Translations under genes and position numbers: made by a program | Notes under the pieces: model-generated | What the model was told of the DNA's origin: nothing | What the model saw: only the letters and a program-made list of their open reading frames with translations | The model's database searches: none | Shown here: positions 45,759-54,345 of the stretch, one piece after another | How positions within the stretch are numbered: the stretch's first letter is position 1 | Layout: each line of letters begins with the position of its first letter | DNA from: Burkholderiales bacterium C2 | GTDB lineage: Bacteria > Pseudomonadota > Gammaproteobacteria > Burkholderiales > Burkholderiaceae_C | Assembly: GCA_005503085.1 (NCBI GenBank) | Contig: SCOI01000002.1 | Coordinates: forward strand, 310,001-374,000 | DNA: 64,000 nt | Direction: 5' to 3'

Positions 45759-45775
45759 ATTAAGCGTGCATTAAG
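45759..45775 (-). promoter_or_regulatory. PmrA-type direct-repeat box upstream of the hemolysin operon
   Basis: On the minus strand the sequence reads CTTAAT-GCACG-CTTAAT, a perfect match to the YTTAAK-N5-YTTAAK site bound by PmrA/QseB-type regulators. It is 61 bp upstream of the hemolysin-family gene and reads in its direction. A CATACC -10-like hexamer follows about 23 bases downstream. A gene for a regulator of this class is 4.4 kb away at 39340. Confidence 0.7.
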
Positions 45776-45903
45776 CGAGAAGAACCGGTCCGGGCGCCGC
45801 TCGGGTAGGACAAGGGCTACAGCCGCAGGCGGGGCCGTCCGCTTCGCGGCGAGCGCTGCGGGGACGATGCTGAGCCCTGTTCACGGCAAACCTGGAGACG
45901 CTC

Positions 45904-46131
45904 ATGACACAGACCGCCCTCATCACCGGCAAGGTCGAGTACCGCGAAGGCGACGGCCCCAGCATCGTGATACGCAAGGGGCCGATCGAGGTCCAGACCA
46001 CCCGAGCCGACGCCACGCTGAGCTGGGTCGACGGCGAGACCCATGGCTCGGCGGCGATACCGCTGGGCGATTTCAAGCGCTTCGTCGCCAAGGGCCTGAT
46101 CAAGATGGGCGATGAGATTCCGCCGGTTTGA
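45904..46131 (+). CDS. conserved small hypothetical protein
   Basis: This 75-residue soluble protein is rich in beta-strand propensity (ALITGKVEYREGDGPSIVIR, then ATLSWVDGETHGSAAIPLGDF). It has no signal peptide or cysteines. I do not know a function for it. It is divergent from the hemolysin-family gene, so it shares the 205-bp intergenic region with the PmrA-type box, though the box points the other way. Confidence 0.72.
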   Translation: MTQTALITGKVEYREGDGPSIVIRKGPIEVQTTRADATLSWVDGETHGSAAIPLGDFKRFVAKGLIKMGDEIPPV

Positions 46132-46208
46132 TTGATCTGGCTCAAGGCTCACGCGGCCGCAATGCCTAGACTGGCCTGCACCGGCACCATCCATCGCAGG
46201 GCCCCCCG

Positions 46209-47045
46209 ATGAGCTATCGCAGCCTTCTCATCCACCTGGATCAGACCCCGCAATGCACCGAGCGCAGTCGACAGGCCATCGCGCTGGCGCAGCGCATGGA
46301 ATGCCATCTGGTCGGCCTGGCGCCCACCGGGCTGCTGAATTTTCCGGTGGTTCCCGAGGCCGGCGCGGCGCTGGCCGAGTTCAACACCATGGCCTGGGAG
46401 CTGCTGCAGCAGCAGGCCGACCAGGCCGCCGCGCTGTTTCGCGCCGCCTGTGCCGCCGCTGGTCTGCGCTCCTGCGAGGTGATCGTCGACCCGGCGGACA
46501 GCGCGTCCTCGCTGGTGCGCCATGCCCATTGCTCGGACCTGCTGCTGATGAGCCAGCCCGACCCCGACAGGCCCGGCCACAGCCAGGCGCGCGCCGTGCT
46601 CGAGCAGGTCCTTTTGCACAGCGCCCGCCCCACCCTGCTGCTGCCCTATGCGGCCAGCGTCAAGACCCTGGGCCAACGCGCGCTGGTGGCATGGGATGAC
46701 AGCCGCGAGGCCGCACGCGCCCTCAACGATGCCCTGCCGCTGCTGCGTCAGGCGCAAAGCGTGCAGCTGCTGAGCTGGCGTGAGAGTCTGGAGGATGAAG
46801 ACCTGCGGCCACGGCTGGCGGCGCTGCAGCAATGGCTGGCCTGGCAGGGCGTGGCCGCCGAGGCCCGCGAGGAACGCAGCGAGATCGGTGTGGCCGAGGC
46901 CCTGCTGTCGCGCGCGACCGATCAGGACGCCGACCTGATCGTGATGGGCGCCTATGGCCACTCGCGCTGGACTGAGTTGGTGCTGGGCGGAGCCACACGC
47001 GGGCTGCTGGACGCGATGACGGTGCCGGTGCTGATGTCGCACTGA
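46209..47045 (+). CDS. universal stress protein, tandem UspA domains
   Basis: This 278-residue protein has two UspA-type Rossmann-like domains, about 1-140 and 150-278. The C-terminal one carries the nucleotide-binding motif GAYGHSRWTELVLGGATRG, matching G-2x-G-9x-G-S/T. The N-terminal domain lacks that pattern. Tandem USPs are stress-linked regulators in the cytoplasm. Its 3' end converges with the DTW gene across 12 bp. Confidence 0.87.
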   Translation: MSYRSLLIHLDQTPQCTERSRQAIALAQRMECHLVGLAPTGLLNFPVVPEAGAALAEFNTMAWELLQQQADQAAALFRAACAAAGLRSCEVIVDPADSASSLVRHAHCSDLLLMSQPDPDRPGHSQARAVLEQVLLHSARPTLLLPYAASVKTLGQRALVAWDDSREAARALNDALPLLRQAQSVQLLSWRESLEDEDLRPRLAALQQWLAWQGVAAEAREERSEIGVAEALLSRATDQDADLIVMGAYGHSRWTELVLGGATRGLLDAMTVPVLMSH

Positions 47046-47057
47046 GGCCTGCGGCCC

Positions 47058-47801
47058 TCAGCGCGGGGGCGCGGCCAGGTCGCGCAGCCGCTGGTGGGCT
47101 GCGTCCTGCGGATCCGGCGGCACGCTCTGTCGCGCGCTCAGGTAGCGGGCGCTGAACACATCCAGATAGGCCTCCAGCGTCTGCGCGGCGTGCAAATCGC
47201 CGGCCAGGGCCAGGCATAGCGCGGCCACTTCGGAGGTGCAGAAATGATGCTCGTGGCTGGAGCGGCGCAGGCGATAGCGCGAGAGCTGCTCGGGCCTCAG
47301 GCTCAGCACCGGCAGGCGGTCCAGATAAGGGCTTTTGCGGAAGATCTTGCGCGCCTCGGACCAGGTGCCGTCCAGCAGCACGAACAGCGGGCGGCGCCCG
47401 TCGGACGACGGCGGCGCGGGCTCGCTGACCACCCGCTCGGGCGCCGCCACGAACTCGCCGGGAAACACCAGATAGGGCTGCCACTGCGGATCGGCCAGCA
47501 GGGCCGGCAGCGCCGGGTCGACCGCGACGCGGGACCAGGCGAAAGCGTGGGTCTGCGGAAGCACATCGGCCACCAGCCAGCCGGTGTTGCTGGGCTTGAG
47601 CGGCTCGAACTCGGCCATGATCAGGCACAGCGCCGCGCGCGGCGGTACCACCAGCTGCGGCCGCAACGCACACATGCAGTGGCTGGGAATCAGGCGGCAG
47701 CGCGCACAGCGCTCTTTGCGGGGTGTGCCGCGATCGAGATGAGGGCGGTTGCTGCTGTGCGCCAGGCAGGCGGCACGCAGGCGGGAAACGGCATGGGGCA
47801 T
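47058..47801 (-). CDS. DTW domain protein, tRNA-uridine aminocarboxypropyltransferase-like
   Basis: This 247-residue protein has the N-terminal zinc motif CARCRLIPSHCMC, the SAM-binding/DTW block VLLDGTWSEARKI (Asp-Gly-Thr-Trp) and the C-terminal region HHFCTSEVAALCLAL. Family members such as TapT (YfiP) transfer the 3-amino-3-carboxypropyl group from SAM to uridine 47 in tRNA (acp3U). The upstream gene on the same strand is a small unknown, 32 bp away. Confidence 0.85.
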   Translation of the reverse strand: MPHAVSRLRAACLAHSSNRPHLDRGTPRKERCARCRLIPSHCMCALRPQLVVPPRAALCLIMAEFEPLKPSNTGWLVADVLPQTHAFAWSRVAVDPALPALLADPQWQPYLVFPGEFVAAPERVVSEPAPPSSDGRRPLFVLLDGTWSEARKIFRKSPYLDRLPVLSLRPEQLSRYRLRRSSHEHHFCTSEVAALCLALAGDLHAAQTLEAYLDVFSARYLSARQSVPPDPQDAAHQRLRDLAAPPR

Positions 47802-47833
47802 CCGGGCAGTCTAGGGGCTGCCGGCGCCCCGGC

Positions 47834-48121
47834 TCAATCGCTCCAGCTGAGCATGGGCCCGAGCCGGCGCTGTGCCATGAAGACCGCCTCGCGCAGCGAC
47901 AGCGCGGCGCCGCCGTTGTGCCAGTCGGCGTGGGGCAGGTCGAAGAGCACGTAGTAGCAGTCGGCGACGCGATCGCGCGCGAGTTCGGGCGGGTCGTCGT
48001 CATCGCCGCTGCCCATGAGCAGGTGGTGGTGCACGATGCGGACATGGCAGGCGCTGACTCCGCCATGAAACCACAGGCCCTGCTTGACGCAGGGCAGGCG
48101 CTCGAGATCCTTGTTGTCCAT
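47834..48121 (-). CDS. small hypothetical protein
   Basis: I do not recognise this 95-residue protein. It contains a histidine/aspartate-rich stretch (RIVHHHLLMGSGDDDDPPEL) and an aromatic-rich segment (DCYYVLFDLPHADWHNGG), with no signal peptide. The ATG at 48121 (MDNKDLERL) follows GGAG. It lies upstream of the DTW gene on the same strand and is divergent from the large LuxR-type regulator. Confidence 0.6.
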   Translation of the reverse strand: MDNKDLERLPCVKQGLWFHGGVSACHVRIVHHHLLMGSGDDDDPPELARDRVADCYYVLFDLPHADWHNGGAALSLREAVFMAQRRLGPMLSWSD

Positions 48122-48270
48122 GTCTCCGGCCTCCATTGGGGGTCGCCGGGCGACCCAGGGGCTACCTAATTCTGACGACAGGCCTCGCCACAAAGCAGGT
48201 ACAGGGCTGGTTTTTGACACCCGCCCTGCCTATGTTTTCCAGGCCCGCCACACAGCGTACCAAGGCCTGC

Positions 48271-50958
48271 ATGACCCTGTCGACCTATGCCACCGACTTG
48301 CTGGAGCGCGAGCCGGCCCTGCTATGCCTGCGGCAGTTGCAGCAGCGGGCCGGCGCGGGTCAGGGCGGCATCCTGCTGTTGACCGGCGAGGCCGGACTGG
48401 GCAAGTCCAGCCTGCTGCGGCACTGGGCGCGCGAGCTCGATGGCGGCAGCGAACTCTGGTGGGGCAGCTGCGACGACCTGTTCTCGCCACGCCCCCTGGG
48501 GCCGCTGCGTGACATGGCCCTGAGGCTGGGGAGTCAGGCCCAGCCTCTGCTGGACCTGCTGGACACGGGTGCTCCGGCGGCGCGCCTGTTCGGCTGGCTG
48601 CAGGAGCGGCTGAGCCGGCCGCCGCGCCCCTGCCTGCTGGTCTTCGAGGACGTGCACTGGGCCGACGAGGGCACGCTGGACCTGCTCAGATTCCTGGGAC
48701 GCCGGCTGACCGCCTGGCCCTGCGCGATGGTGCTCAGCTACCGCGCCGAGGAGGTCATAGACCCCCATCCGCTGTGCCAGGTGCTGGCCGACCTGCCCGG
48801 GGCCAGCCTGCAACGCCTGGCGCTGGAGCCGCTGTCGGGCGCTGCCGTCGCGGCGCTGGCGGCGCGTGCCGGCCGGCCCTGCGACGGCCTGCACGAGGCC
48901 ACCGGCGGCAATCCCTTCTATGTCACCGAGGTGCTGGGCAGCGGCCTGGCCGACGCCGGCCAGGGTGTGCCCAGCTCGGTCCGCGACGCGGTGCGCGCGC
49001 GCCTGAGCCGGCTGGACGCCGACGAGCGCGAGCTGCTCGACCGGCTCAGCCAGTTGCCCGGCGAAGCGCCGGCCTGGCTGCTGCAAGCATGGTTGCCGGC
49101 AGCGCTGGAGGCCGCGCTGGACCGCTGCGTGGCGCGCGGCCTGCTGGTGCCCAGCGATACCGGCCTGAGCTTCCGGCATGCGCTGGCTCGCCGGGCCACG
49201 GCCGAAGCGGTGCCGGCGGTGCGGCGCCGGGCCTTGCATGCCGAGTTGCTGCAGCTGCTGTCCCGGCCGCCGGCCGGCAGCCGGCCGGTGGCGCTGTCGC
49301 AGCGGCTGCACCATGCCTGCCAGGCCGCTGATACGGCCCAGATCCTGGCACTGGCGCCGCAGGCGGCGCGCGAGGCTGCCGGACTGGGCGCGCATCGCGA
49401 GGCCGCCAAGCATCTGGAGCAGGCGCTGCGCGTCTCGGTCGAGGCCAGCATCGAGCAGCGCGCCAGCCTGCTGCAGGACTGGTCATACGAAACCGGCTTG
49501 TCGCTGATCGATGAGCAAGTCATCGCGGCGCGGCATCAGGCCGTCGAGCTCTGGCGCACGCTTGGCCGCAGCGATCGGGTCGGCGACAACCTGCGCTGGC
49601 TGTCGCGGCTGTATTGGTATCGAGGCGAGGGCGCGCTGGCCGAGCGCTATGCCGAGGAGGCGGTGACGGTGCTGGAGAGTGTGCCGGCCGGTCTCGAGCT
49701 GGCCTGGGCCTATGCGCTGCGCGCCCAGTTGCACATGCTGCAGGACCATGCCGAACTGGCCATCAGCTGGGGCCTGCGCGCGGTGATCCTGGCCGAGAGG
49801 CTGGAACAGCCCGAGGTGCTGTGCCATGCGCTGAACTCGGTCGGTACCGCCGAGCTGTTCGACGGCCGTCCCGAGGGTCATGAGCGACTGCAGCGCAGCC
49901 TGGCCCTGGCGCTGACTCATGGCTATGACGAACATGCGGCCCGCGTCTACACCAATGCCAGCGAGCATGCGGTGGTGTTCAAGGACTTCAAGCGCGCGGA
50001 GCCGTTGCTGCAGGCGGGGCTGGCCTTTGACCGGCAGCACGATCTGGACGCCTGGACCCACTACCTGGAGGGCTGGCTGGCGCAGCTGCGCATGGAGCAG
50101 GGTCGGCTGGCAGAAGCCGAGGAACTGGCCGGCGCGGTGCTGGCGCTGCCGCGCCTGACCGCCGTGATGCGGCTGCCGGCGCTGACCGTGATGGCACGGG
50201 TGCGCATGCGCCTGGCCGCGCCGGACGCCAGCGCCCTGCTCGATCAGGCCCTGACGCTGGCCCACGCCGGCGGCGGCGCCGAGCGCCTGGTCGCCGTGGT
50301 GGCGGCGCAGGCCGAGCAGGCCTGGCTGGCCGGCGATGAGGCCGCATGCCGCGCCGCGCTGGCCCGGCTCGACGGCCTGGATACCGTGAACGCCGTCTGC
50401 TGGTCGGCCGGCGAAGCGGCCGTCTGGCGCCTGCGCGCGGGCCTCGCTCCCGGCCTGCAACATTGCGCGGCCTTGCCCTGGGGTCTGGAACTGCGCGGCG
50501 ACCCGGCGGCCGCCGCCGAAGCCTGGCTGGCGCTGGACGCGGCGCCGGAAGCCGCGCTGGCCCTGCTGCGCTGCGCCGAGCTGCAGCAGGGGCCGCCGGC
50601 TGCGCAATGCCTGGCCCGCGCGCTGCAGCTCTTCGAGGCCGGCGGGCATCTGGCCGGCGTGGCCGGGGTGCGCCGGCTGGCGCGCCGGCTCGGCCTGCAG
50701 GCCGGCCTGCCGCGCCGCGCGCGCGGCCCTTATCGCGAGGCCCGCCAGCACCGCTTTGGACTGACTGCCCGCGAGCAACAGATGCTGGATCTGATAGGCG
50801 CAGGTCTGCGCAATACCGAGATCGGCAAGCGCCTGGGGCTGTCGCAGCGCACGGTGGAACACCATGTCTCCGCGATGCTGGCCAAGCTGTCCGTGGCCGA
50901 CCGCAACCAGGCCCTGGCCCTGGCACGCCGCGAGGGCCTGCTGCCGCCATCTCCCTAG
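48271..50958 (+). CDS. large ATP-binding LuxR family regulator (LAL/MalT-like)
   Basis: This ~895-residue STAND-type regulator has an N-terminal AAA ATPase with Walker A GEAGLGKS (residues 39-46) and Walker B CLLVFEDVHWADE. A long helical, TPR-like sensor region follows (about 350-800), and the C-terminal LuxR helix-turn-helix reads LTAREQQMLDLIGAGLRNTE to LGLSQRTVEHHVSAML. The start is uncertain, with ATGs at 48271 and 48232. Its targets are not adjacent on the same strand except the secreted unknown at 51128; the divergent small gene and DTW gene are other candidates. Confidence 0.87.
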   Translation: MTLSTYATDLLEREPALLCLRQLQQRAGAGQGGILLLTGEAGLGKSSLLRHWARELDGGSELWWGSCDDLFSPRPLGPLRDMALRLGSQAQPLLDLLDTGAPAARLFGWLQERLSRPPRPCLLVFEDVHWADEGTLDLLRFLGRRLTAWPCAMVLSYRAEEVIDPHPLCQVLADLPGASLQRLALEPLSGAAVAALAARAGRPCDGLHEATGGNPFYVTEVLGSGLADAGQGVPSSVRDAVRARLSRLDADERELLDRLSQLPGEAPAWLLQAWLPAALEAALDRCVARGLLVPSDTGLSFRHALARRATAEAVPAVRRRALHAELLQLLSRPPAGSRPVALSQRLHHACQAADTAQILALAPQAAREAAGLGAHREAAKHLEQALRVSVEASIEQRASLLQDWSYETGLSLIDEQVIAARHQAVELWRTLGRSDRVGDNLRWLSRLYWYRGEGALAERYAEEAVTVLESVPAGLELAWAYALRAQLHMLQDHAELAISWGLRAVILAERLEQPEVLCHALNSVGTAELFDGRPEGHERLQRSLALALTHGYDEHAARVYTNASEHAVVFKDFKRAEPLLQAGLAFDRQHDLDAWTHYLEGWLAQLRMEQGRLAEAEELAGAVLALPRLTAVMRLPALTVMARVRMRLAAPDASALLDQALTLAHAGGGAERLVAVVAAQAEQAWLAGDEAACRAALARLDGLDTVNAVCWSAGEAAVWRLRAGLAPGLQHCAALPWGLELRGDPAAAAEAWLALDAAPEAALALLRCAELQQGPPAAQCLARALQLFEAGGHLAGVAGVRRLARRLGLQAGLPRRARGPYREARQHRFGLTAREQQMLDLIGAGLRNTEIGKRLGLSQRTVEHHVSAMLAKLSVADRNQALALARREGLLPPSP

Positions 50959-51127
50959 CTTGGCAAGTCGCGCGGCCCGGCGCTGGCGCGAAAACTGACG
51001 GTGCCCGCCCAGGCCCCGGCGACTCCCGGCTTCTAGTCTTGAAACGTGGCGATTGCATGGCGGGACCAGCCCGGCAGCGGCGCCACAGACCTCAAGTTTT
51101 CTTTTTTCTTCAGTCCGGGAGATGAAC

Positions 51128-51574
51128 ATGAACAAGATCCGACAACATCGCGCCGCACAGCTCTTGAGCGGCCTGCTGATGACGGCGGCCGGCGCGGCAG
51201 CACTGGCCCAGAGCCCCGACCGTGTGGAGATCACCGGCAGCGCGCCGGTGCGCTACGACATCGGCCGCAGCTGCCCCAGCATCACCGCAGAGCTCGGCGA
51301 GGCCCTCGCAACCAAGGTGATGATGTATGGCGAGTACGGCGTCACCGAAGTGGAACTCAGCATAGGGCCGCAAGGCATCGCCGAGCTCCAGACCAAGGGC
51401 GGCCCGCGTGTCTATCGCAGTGCGCTGCGCCGCGCGGTCAGGCAGCTCGACTGCCTCGACGCCTACACCGGCCAACGCTTCAGGTTCCAGGTCGCCTTCG
51501 TCTCGGAAGAGGACGCACAGGCAAGCCAGGCACTGGCTGCAAAGCCGGGCGTGCTGAGCATCGCGGGCCGCTGA
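51128..51574 (+). CDS. exported hypothetical protein
   Basis: This 148-residue protein has a signal peptide (LLSGLLMTAAGAAALAQ) and a mature region VEITGSAPVRYDIGRSCPSI with two cysteines that could form a disulfide (SCPSI, LDCLD). The ATG at 51128 has GGGAG six bases upstream and is preferred over one at 51122. It is not a family I know. It lies 169 bp downstream of the LuxR-type regulator. Confidence 0.65.
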   Translation: MNKIRQHRAAQLLSGLLMTAAGAAALAQSPDRVEITGSAPVRYDIGRSCPSITAELGEALATKVMMYGEYGVTEVELSIGPQGIAELQTKGGPRVYRSALRRAVRQLDCLDAYTGQRFRFQVAFVSEEDAQASQALAAKPGVLSIAGR

Positions 51575-51585
51575 GGCGGGCTTCA

Positions 51586-51608
51586 TGCCGCCCGCCTGCC
51601 GGGCGGCA
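51586..51608. terminator. bidirectional hairpin terminator
   Basis: TGCCGCCCG (51586-51594) and CGGGCGGCA (51600-51608) form a perfect 9-bp stem with loop CCTGC between convergent genes. It has no T-run, so efficiency is uncertain. Confidence 0.55.
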
Positions 51609-51621
51609 CGCTCAGTCCGGT

Positions 51622-52863
51622 TCAGATACCGAATCTCATCGGCGAAAACGCCTTGGCTTCCGTGTAGGGCCTTGCCCCCTCCATCAGATCGGCCAGCAGC
51701 CTGGCGCTGGCCGGGCCCAGCGTGAAGCCCTGGTGGCCATGGCCGCAGTTGACCCAGAGCCCGCGGTGTCGGGGTGCCGCGCCGATGAGGGGTTTCATAT
51801 CGGCGCAGCAGGGCCGGCTGCCCATCCAGGCCTCCTGCTCCACCGCCTGGCCCAGGTCCAGCAACTGGCGGGCCTCGGCTTCCGCGCCCTCGAGCTGGCG
51901 CGGTGTCGGCGGTGCGTGCTGGCGCGCGATCTCGGCGCCGCTGGTGAGGCGCAGGCCCTGCCGCTGCGGCGCCAGCACATAGCCGCGCTCGGCGTCGAGC
52001 GTCGGCACCTGCACCGTGGCGCCGCCGACATAGTGGCGGTGGTAGCCGCGCTTGACGAAGAGCGGCCACCGGTAGCCCAGCCGTCGTGCCTGCGGGCCCA
52101 TCCAGGCCCCCAGGGCCAGCACGGCCTGCCCGGCTTGCACAAGGCCTTCGCTGGTCTGGACCGACCAGCCCGCAGCGCTCGGACCCAGGCTGTCGGCATC
52201 GCCCCGCACGATGCGCCCGCCACGCCGCAGGAACAGGTTCGCATAGCGCTCGACCAGGGCGCCGGGGTCGCTGATGCTCCAGGACTCCAGCCAATGCACG
52301 GCGCCGGCCAGCGGGACGCGGAAGGCCGGCTCCGCCGCGGCCAGGGCTTGCCCATCCAGCGGTGCAAACCGGATGCCGTAGTCTTGCGCCAGGCGCTGCG
52401 AATCGAGCAGGGCCCGATCGAAGGCCCGCTCGCTGCGATACAGCAGGCGCAGGCCCTCGCGCCGCAGCAGGTCTTCGGCGCCAGCCAGGGCCATCAGCCG
52501 CGCATGCTCGTCGGTGCAGTGGGCGATCAGGCCGGCATATTCGCGGCCGATGACACGGTGCCGGGCCGGCGCCGAGGCCTGCCAGTAGCGCAGCAGCTGC
52601 GGCCAGGCGCACAGCAGGCCGCCCAGGTGGTAGTTCACATCCAGCCCGCGCCGCAAGGCCACCGACAGCAAGCTTTGCCAGTCGCGCGGCATTGCATAGG
52701 GCTCCACCGCCTCGCGCTGGATCACGCCGGCGTTGCCGTACGACGCCTCCTGCCCGGGCGAGCGGCGATCCAGCAGAGTGACGTGATGCCCGCGCAGCTG
52801 CAGTTCCAGCGCGGTGCAAGTGCCGACCATGCCGGCACCGAGCACCAGGATTTCCTGTGCCAT
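51622..52863 (-). CDS. D-amino-acid dehydrogenase-like FAD oxidoreductase (DadA family)
   Basis: This 413-residue flavoenzyme has the FAD motif LVLGAGMVGTCTALEL (residues 6-21), LDRRSPGQEASYGNAGV (DadA-type) and the C-terminal CGHGHQGFTLGPASARLL. It would deaminate D-amino acids to keto acids. It is the last gene of the leftward peptide cluster, its start meeting the M81 stop at 52863. With the peptidases upstream it would handle D-residues released from peptides. Confidence 0.85.
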   Translation of the reverse strand: MAQEILVLGAGMVGTCTALELQLRGHHVTLLDRRSPGQEASYGNAGVIQREAVEPYAMPRDWQSLLSVALRRGLDVNYHLGGLLCAWPQLLRYWQASAPARHRVIGREYAGLIAHCTDEHARLMALAGAEDLLRREGLRLLYRSERAFDRALLDSQRLAQDYGIRFAPLDGQALAAAEPAFRVPLAGAVHWLESWSISDPGALVERYANLFLRRGGRIVRGDADSLGPSAAGWSVQTSEGLVQAGQAVLALGAWMGPQARRLGYRWPLFVKRGYHRHYVGGATVQVPTLDAERGYVLAPQRQGLRLTSGAEIARQHAPPTPRQLEGAEAEARQLLDLGQAVEQEAWMGSRPCCADMKPLIGAAPRHRGLWVNCGHGHQGFTLGPASARLLADLMEGARPYTEAKAFSPMRFGI

Positions 52864-54332
52864 CACGAATGAGGCTGGCTCACCCGCGGCCAGTAGTTCA
52901 GGTCGCGGTGCTGGTAGGGGATGGCGGCGAAGTCCGGCGTGATGGCGCCGGGCGTGGCGACATAGATCACCGCCTTGGCGATCGGCGCGAAGTCGGCGTG
53001 GAAGTGTTGCGTCGACTTCACGATGACCAGCTGCTTGTCGGCCAGACTCAGCCCCAGGCCGGTGAAGGCATCGATGGCGAAGACCTGGCTGCGCACCGAG
53101 GCCAGCAGCAGGTGGACATCGTTGGCCGCCTCGACCCAGACGGCCGTGCCCAGCGGCGCCCGACCCATGCCAAGGCCGCCCTGCGAGTGGCCCTCGACGA
53201 CGGCGCGCACCCGCACCGGCAGGTCCACCGGCTCGCCCGAGCTGGGCCCCACTTTGCCGCCGACGCGCAGCGCGAGGCTGGCGCCGACGCCGGCGTCCTT
53301 GCAGAGCTGGATCGCCCCCAGGTCCCAGAAGGCACCCAGCACCACATTGCCGATGCCGCGTTCGATCAGCCGGCGCAGGATGAAGGTCGAGTCGCCGGGC
53401 GCGCCGCCGCCGGGGTTGTCGGCCACATCGCCCAGCACCACCGGCCCGCCCTGCTGTGCCAAGACGGTAAGCGCCTGGTCCAGCGCCGCATCCAGTGGCA
53501 GATGGTTGCCGCCGGTCTGCTCGCGCAGTTCCCAGAACTCGCGGCCCAGTTGCTCGGCCAGGGCGGCCGCCTTGGGCAGGTCGTTGTCGGTGACGACCCA
53601 GAGCTTGGCGCCCGATTCCGGCACATCGCCCCAGGGAAAGCCATGGCCCAGCGAGACCGAGAGCACGCCGTCGCGTCCCTCGAAAGACTGCATGCGCTTG
53701 ACGAAGCCGCTCATCGGCTCGCGCGTCGTGTGCCACAGGCCCACCATGCGGCAGTCGAACACCGCGGTGCGCGGCCGTACCTTTCCTGCCGCCGTGGCGC
53801 GCAGGATCGCATAGAGCTCGCGGGCGCGCAGCTCGCCGTCGATGTGCGGATATTCCTTGAAGGCGATGATGGCGTCGGCCGAGCTGCGCATCAGCTCGGT
53901 GAAATGGCAGTGCAAGTCCAGCTCCACACCGAAGGGCACGTCGGGGCCGATGATCTCGCGCACCCGGGCCATCAGGTCGCCCTCGCAATCGTCATAGCCC
54001 TCAGCCGCCATCGCGCCATGCAGGGCCAGCTGCACCGCGTCGACCGGCAATGCCGCGCGCAGGTCGGCCAGGATCTGATCGCGCAAATCCTCGTAGACAC
54101 TGCGCACCGTGCGGCCGGCCGGCTGGGCGAAGGCGCACAGGCTCTCGACCATCTGGTGGCCCTCGCCTTCCAGCATGTCGCGCATGAAGCGCAGGAAGGC
54201 GCCCGAGGACTCGGGGTCACGCGTGCTGGCGTCGCCGCGGTAGATGCCGTACTCCTCGAAGCTGCCGCGGCCGGTCGGCGCAGCAGCAAAGGTGTTGGTC
54301 TCGGTGGAGAGCTGGGCAACAAAGAATTTCAT
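52863..54332 (-). CDS. M81 family metallopeptidase (MlrC-like)
   Basis: This 489-residue protein matches the MlrC/M81 family. The opening block is AQLSTETNTFAAAPTGRGSFEE, then LHGAMAAEGYDDCEGDLMAR (Asp/Glu metal region), FGVELDLHCHF and VLGDVADNPGGGAPGDSTFIL. MlrC completes microcystin and nodularin degradation by cleaving the linearised tetrapeptide. Many M81 proteins act on other peptides, so a toxin substrate is not proven. The ATG at 54332 (MKFFVAQLS) is the family start. Confidence 0.9.
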   Translation of the reverse strand: MKFFVAQLSTETNTFAAAPTGRGSFEEYGIYRGDASTRDPESSGAFLRFMRDMLEGEGHQMVESLCAFAQPAGRTVRSVYEDLRDQILADLRAALPVDAVQLALHGAMAAEGYDDCEGDLMARVREIIGPDVPFGVELDLHCHFTELMRSSADAIIAFKEYPHIDGELRARELYAILRATAAGKVRPRTAVFDCRMVGLWHTTREPMSGFVKRMQSFEGRDGVLSVSLGHGFPWGDVPESGAKLWVVTDNDLPKAAALAEQLGREFWELREQTGGNHLPLDAALDQALTVLAQQGGPVVLGDVADNPGGGAPGDSTFILRRLIERGIGNVVLGAFWDLGAIQLCKDAGVGASLALRVGGKVGPSSGEPVDLPVRVRAVVEGHSQGGLGMGRAPLGTAVWVEAANDVHLLLASVRSQVFAIDAFTGLGLSLADKQLVIVKSTQHFHADFAPIAKAVIYVATPGAITPDFAAIPYQHRDLNYWPRVSQPHS

Positions 54333-54345
54333 GGCAGTCCTTTGA

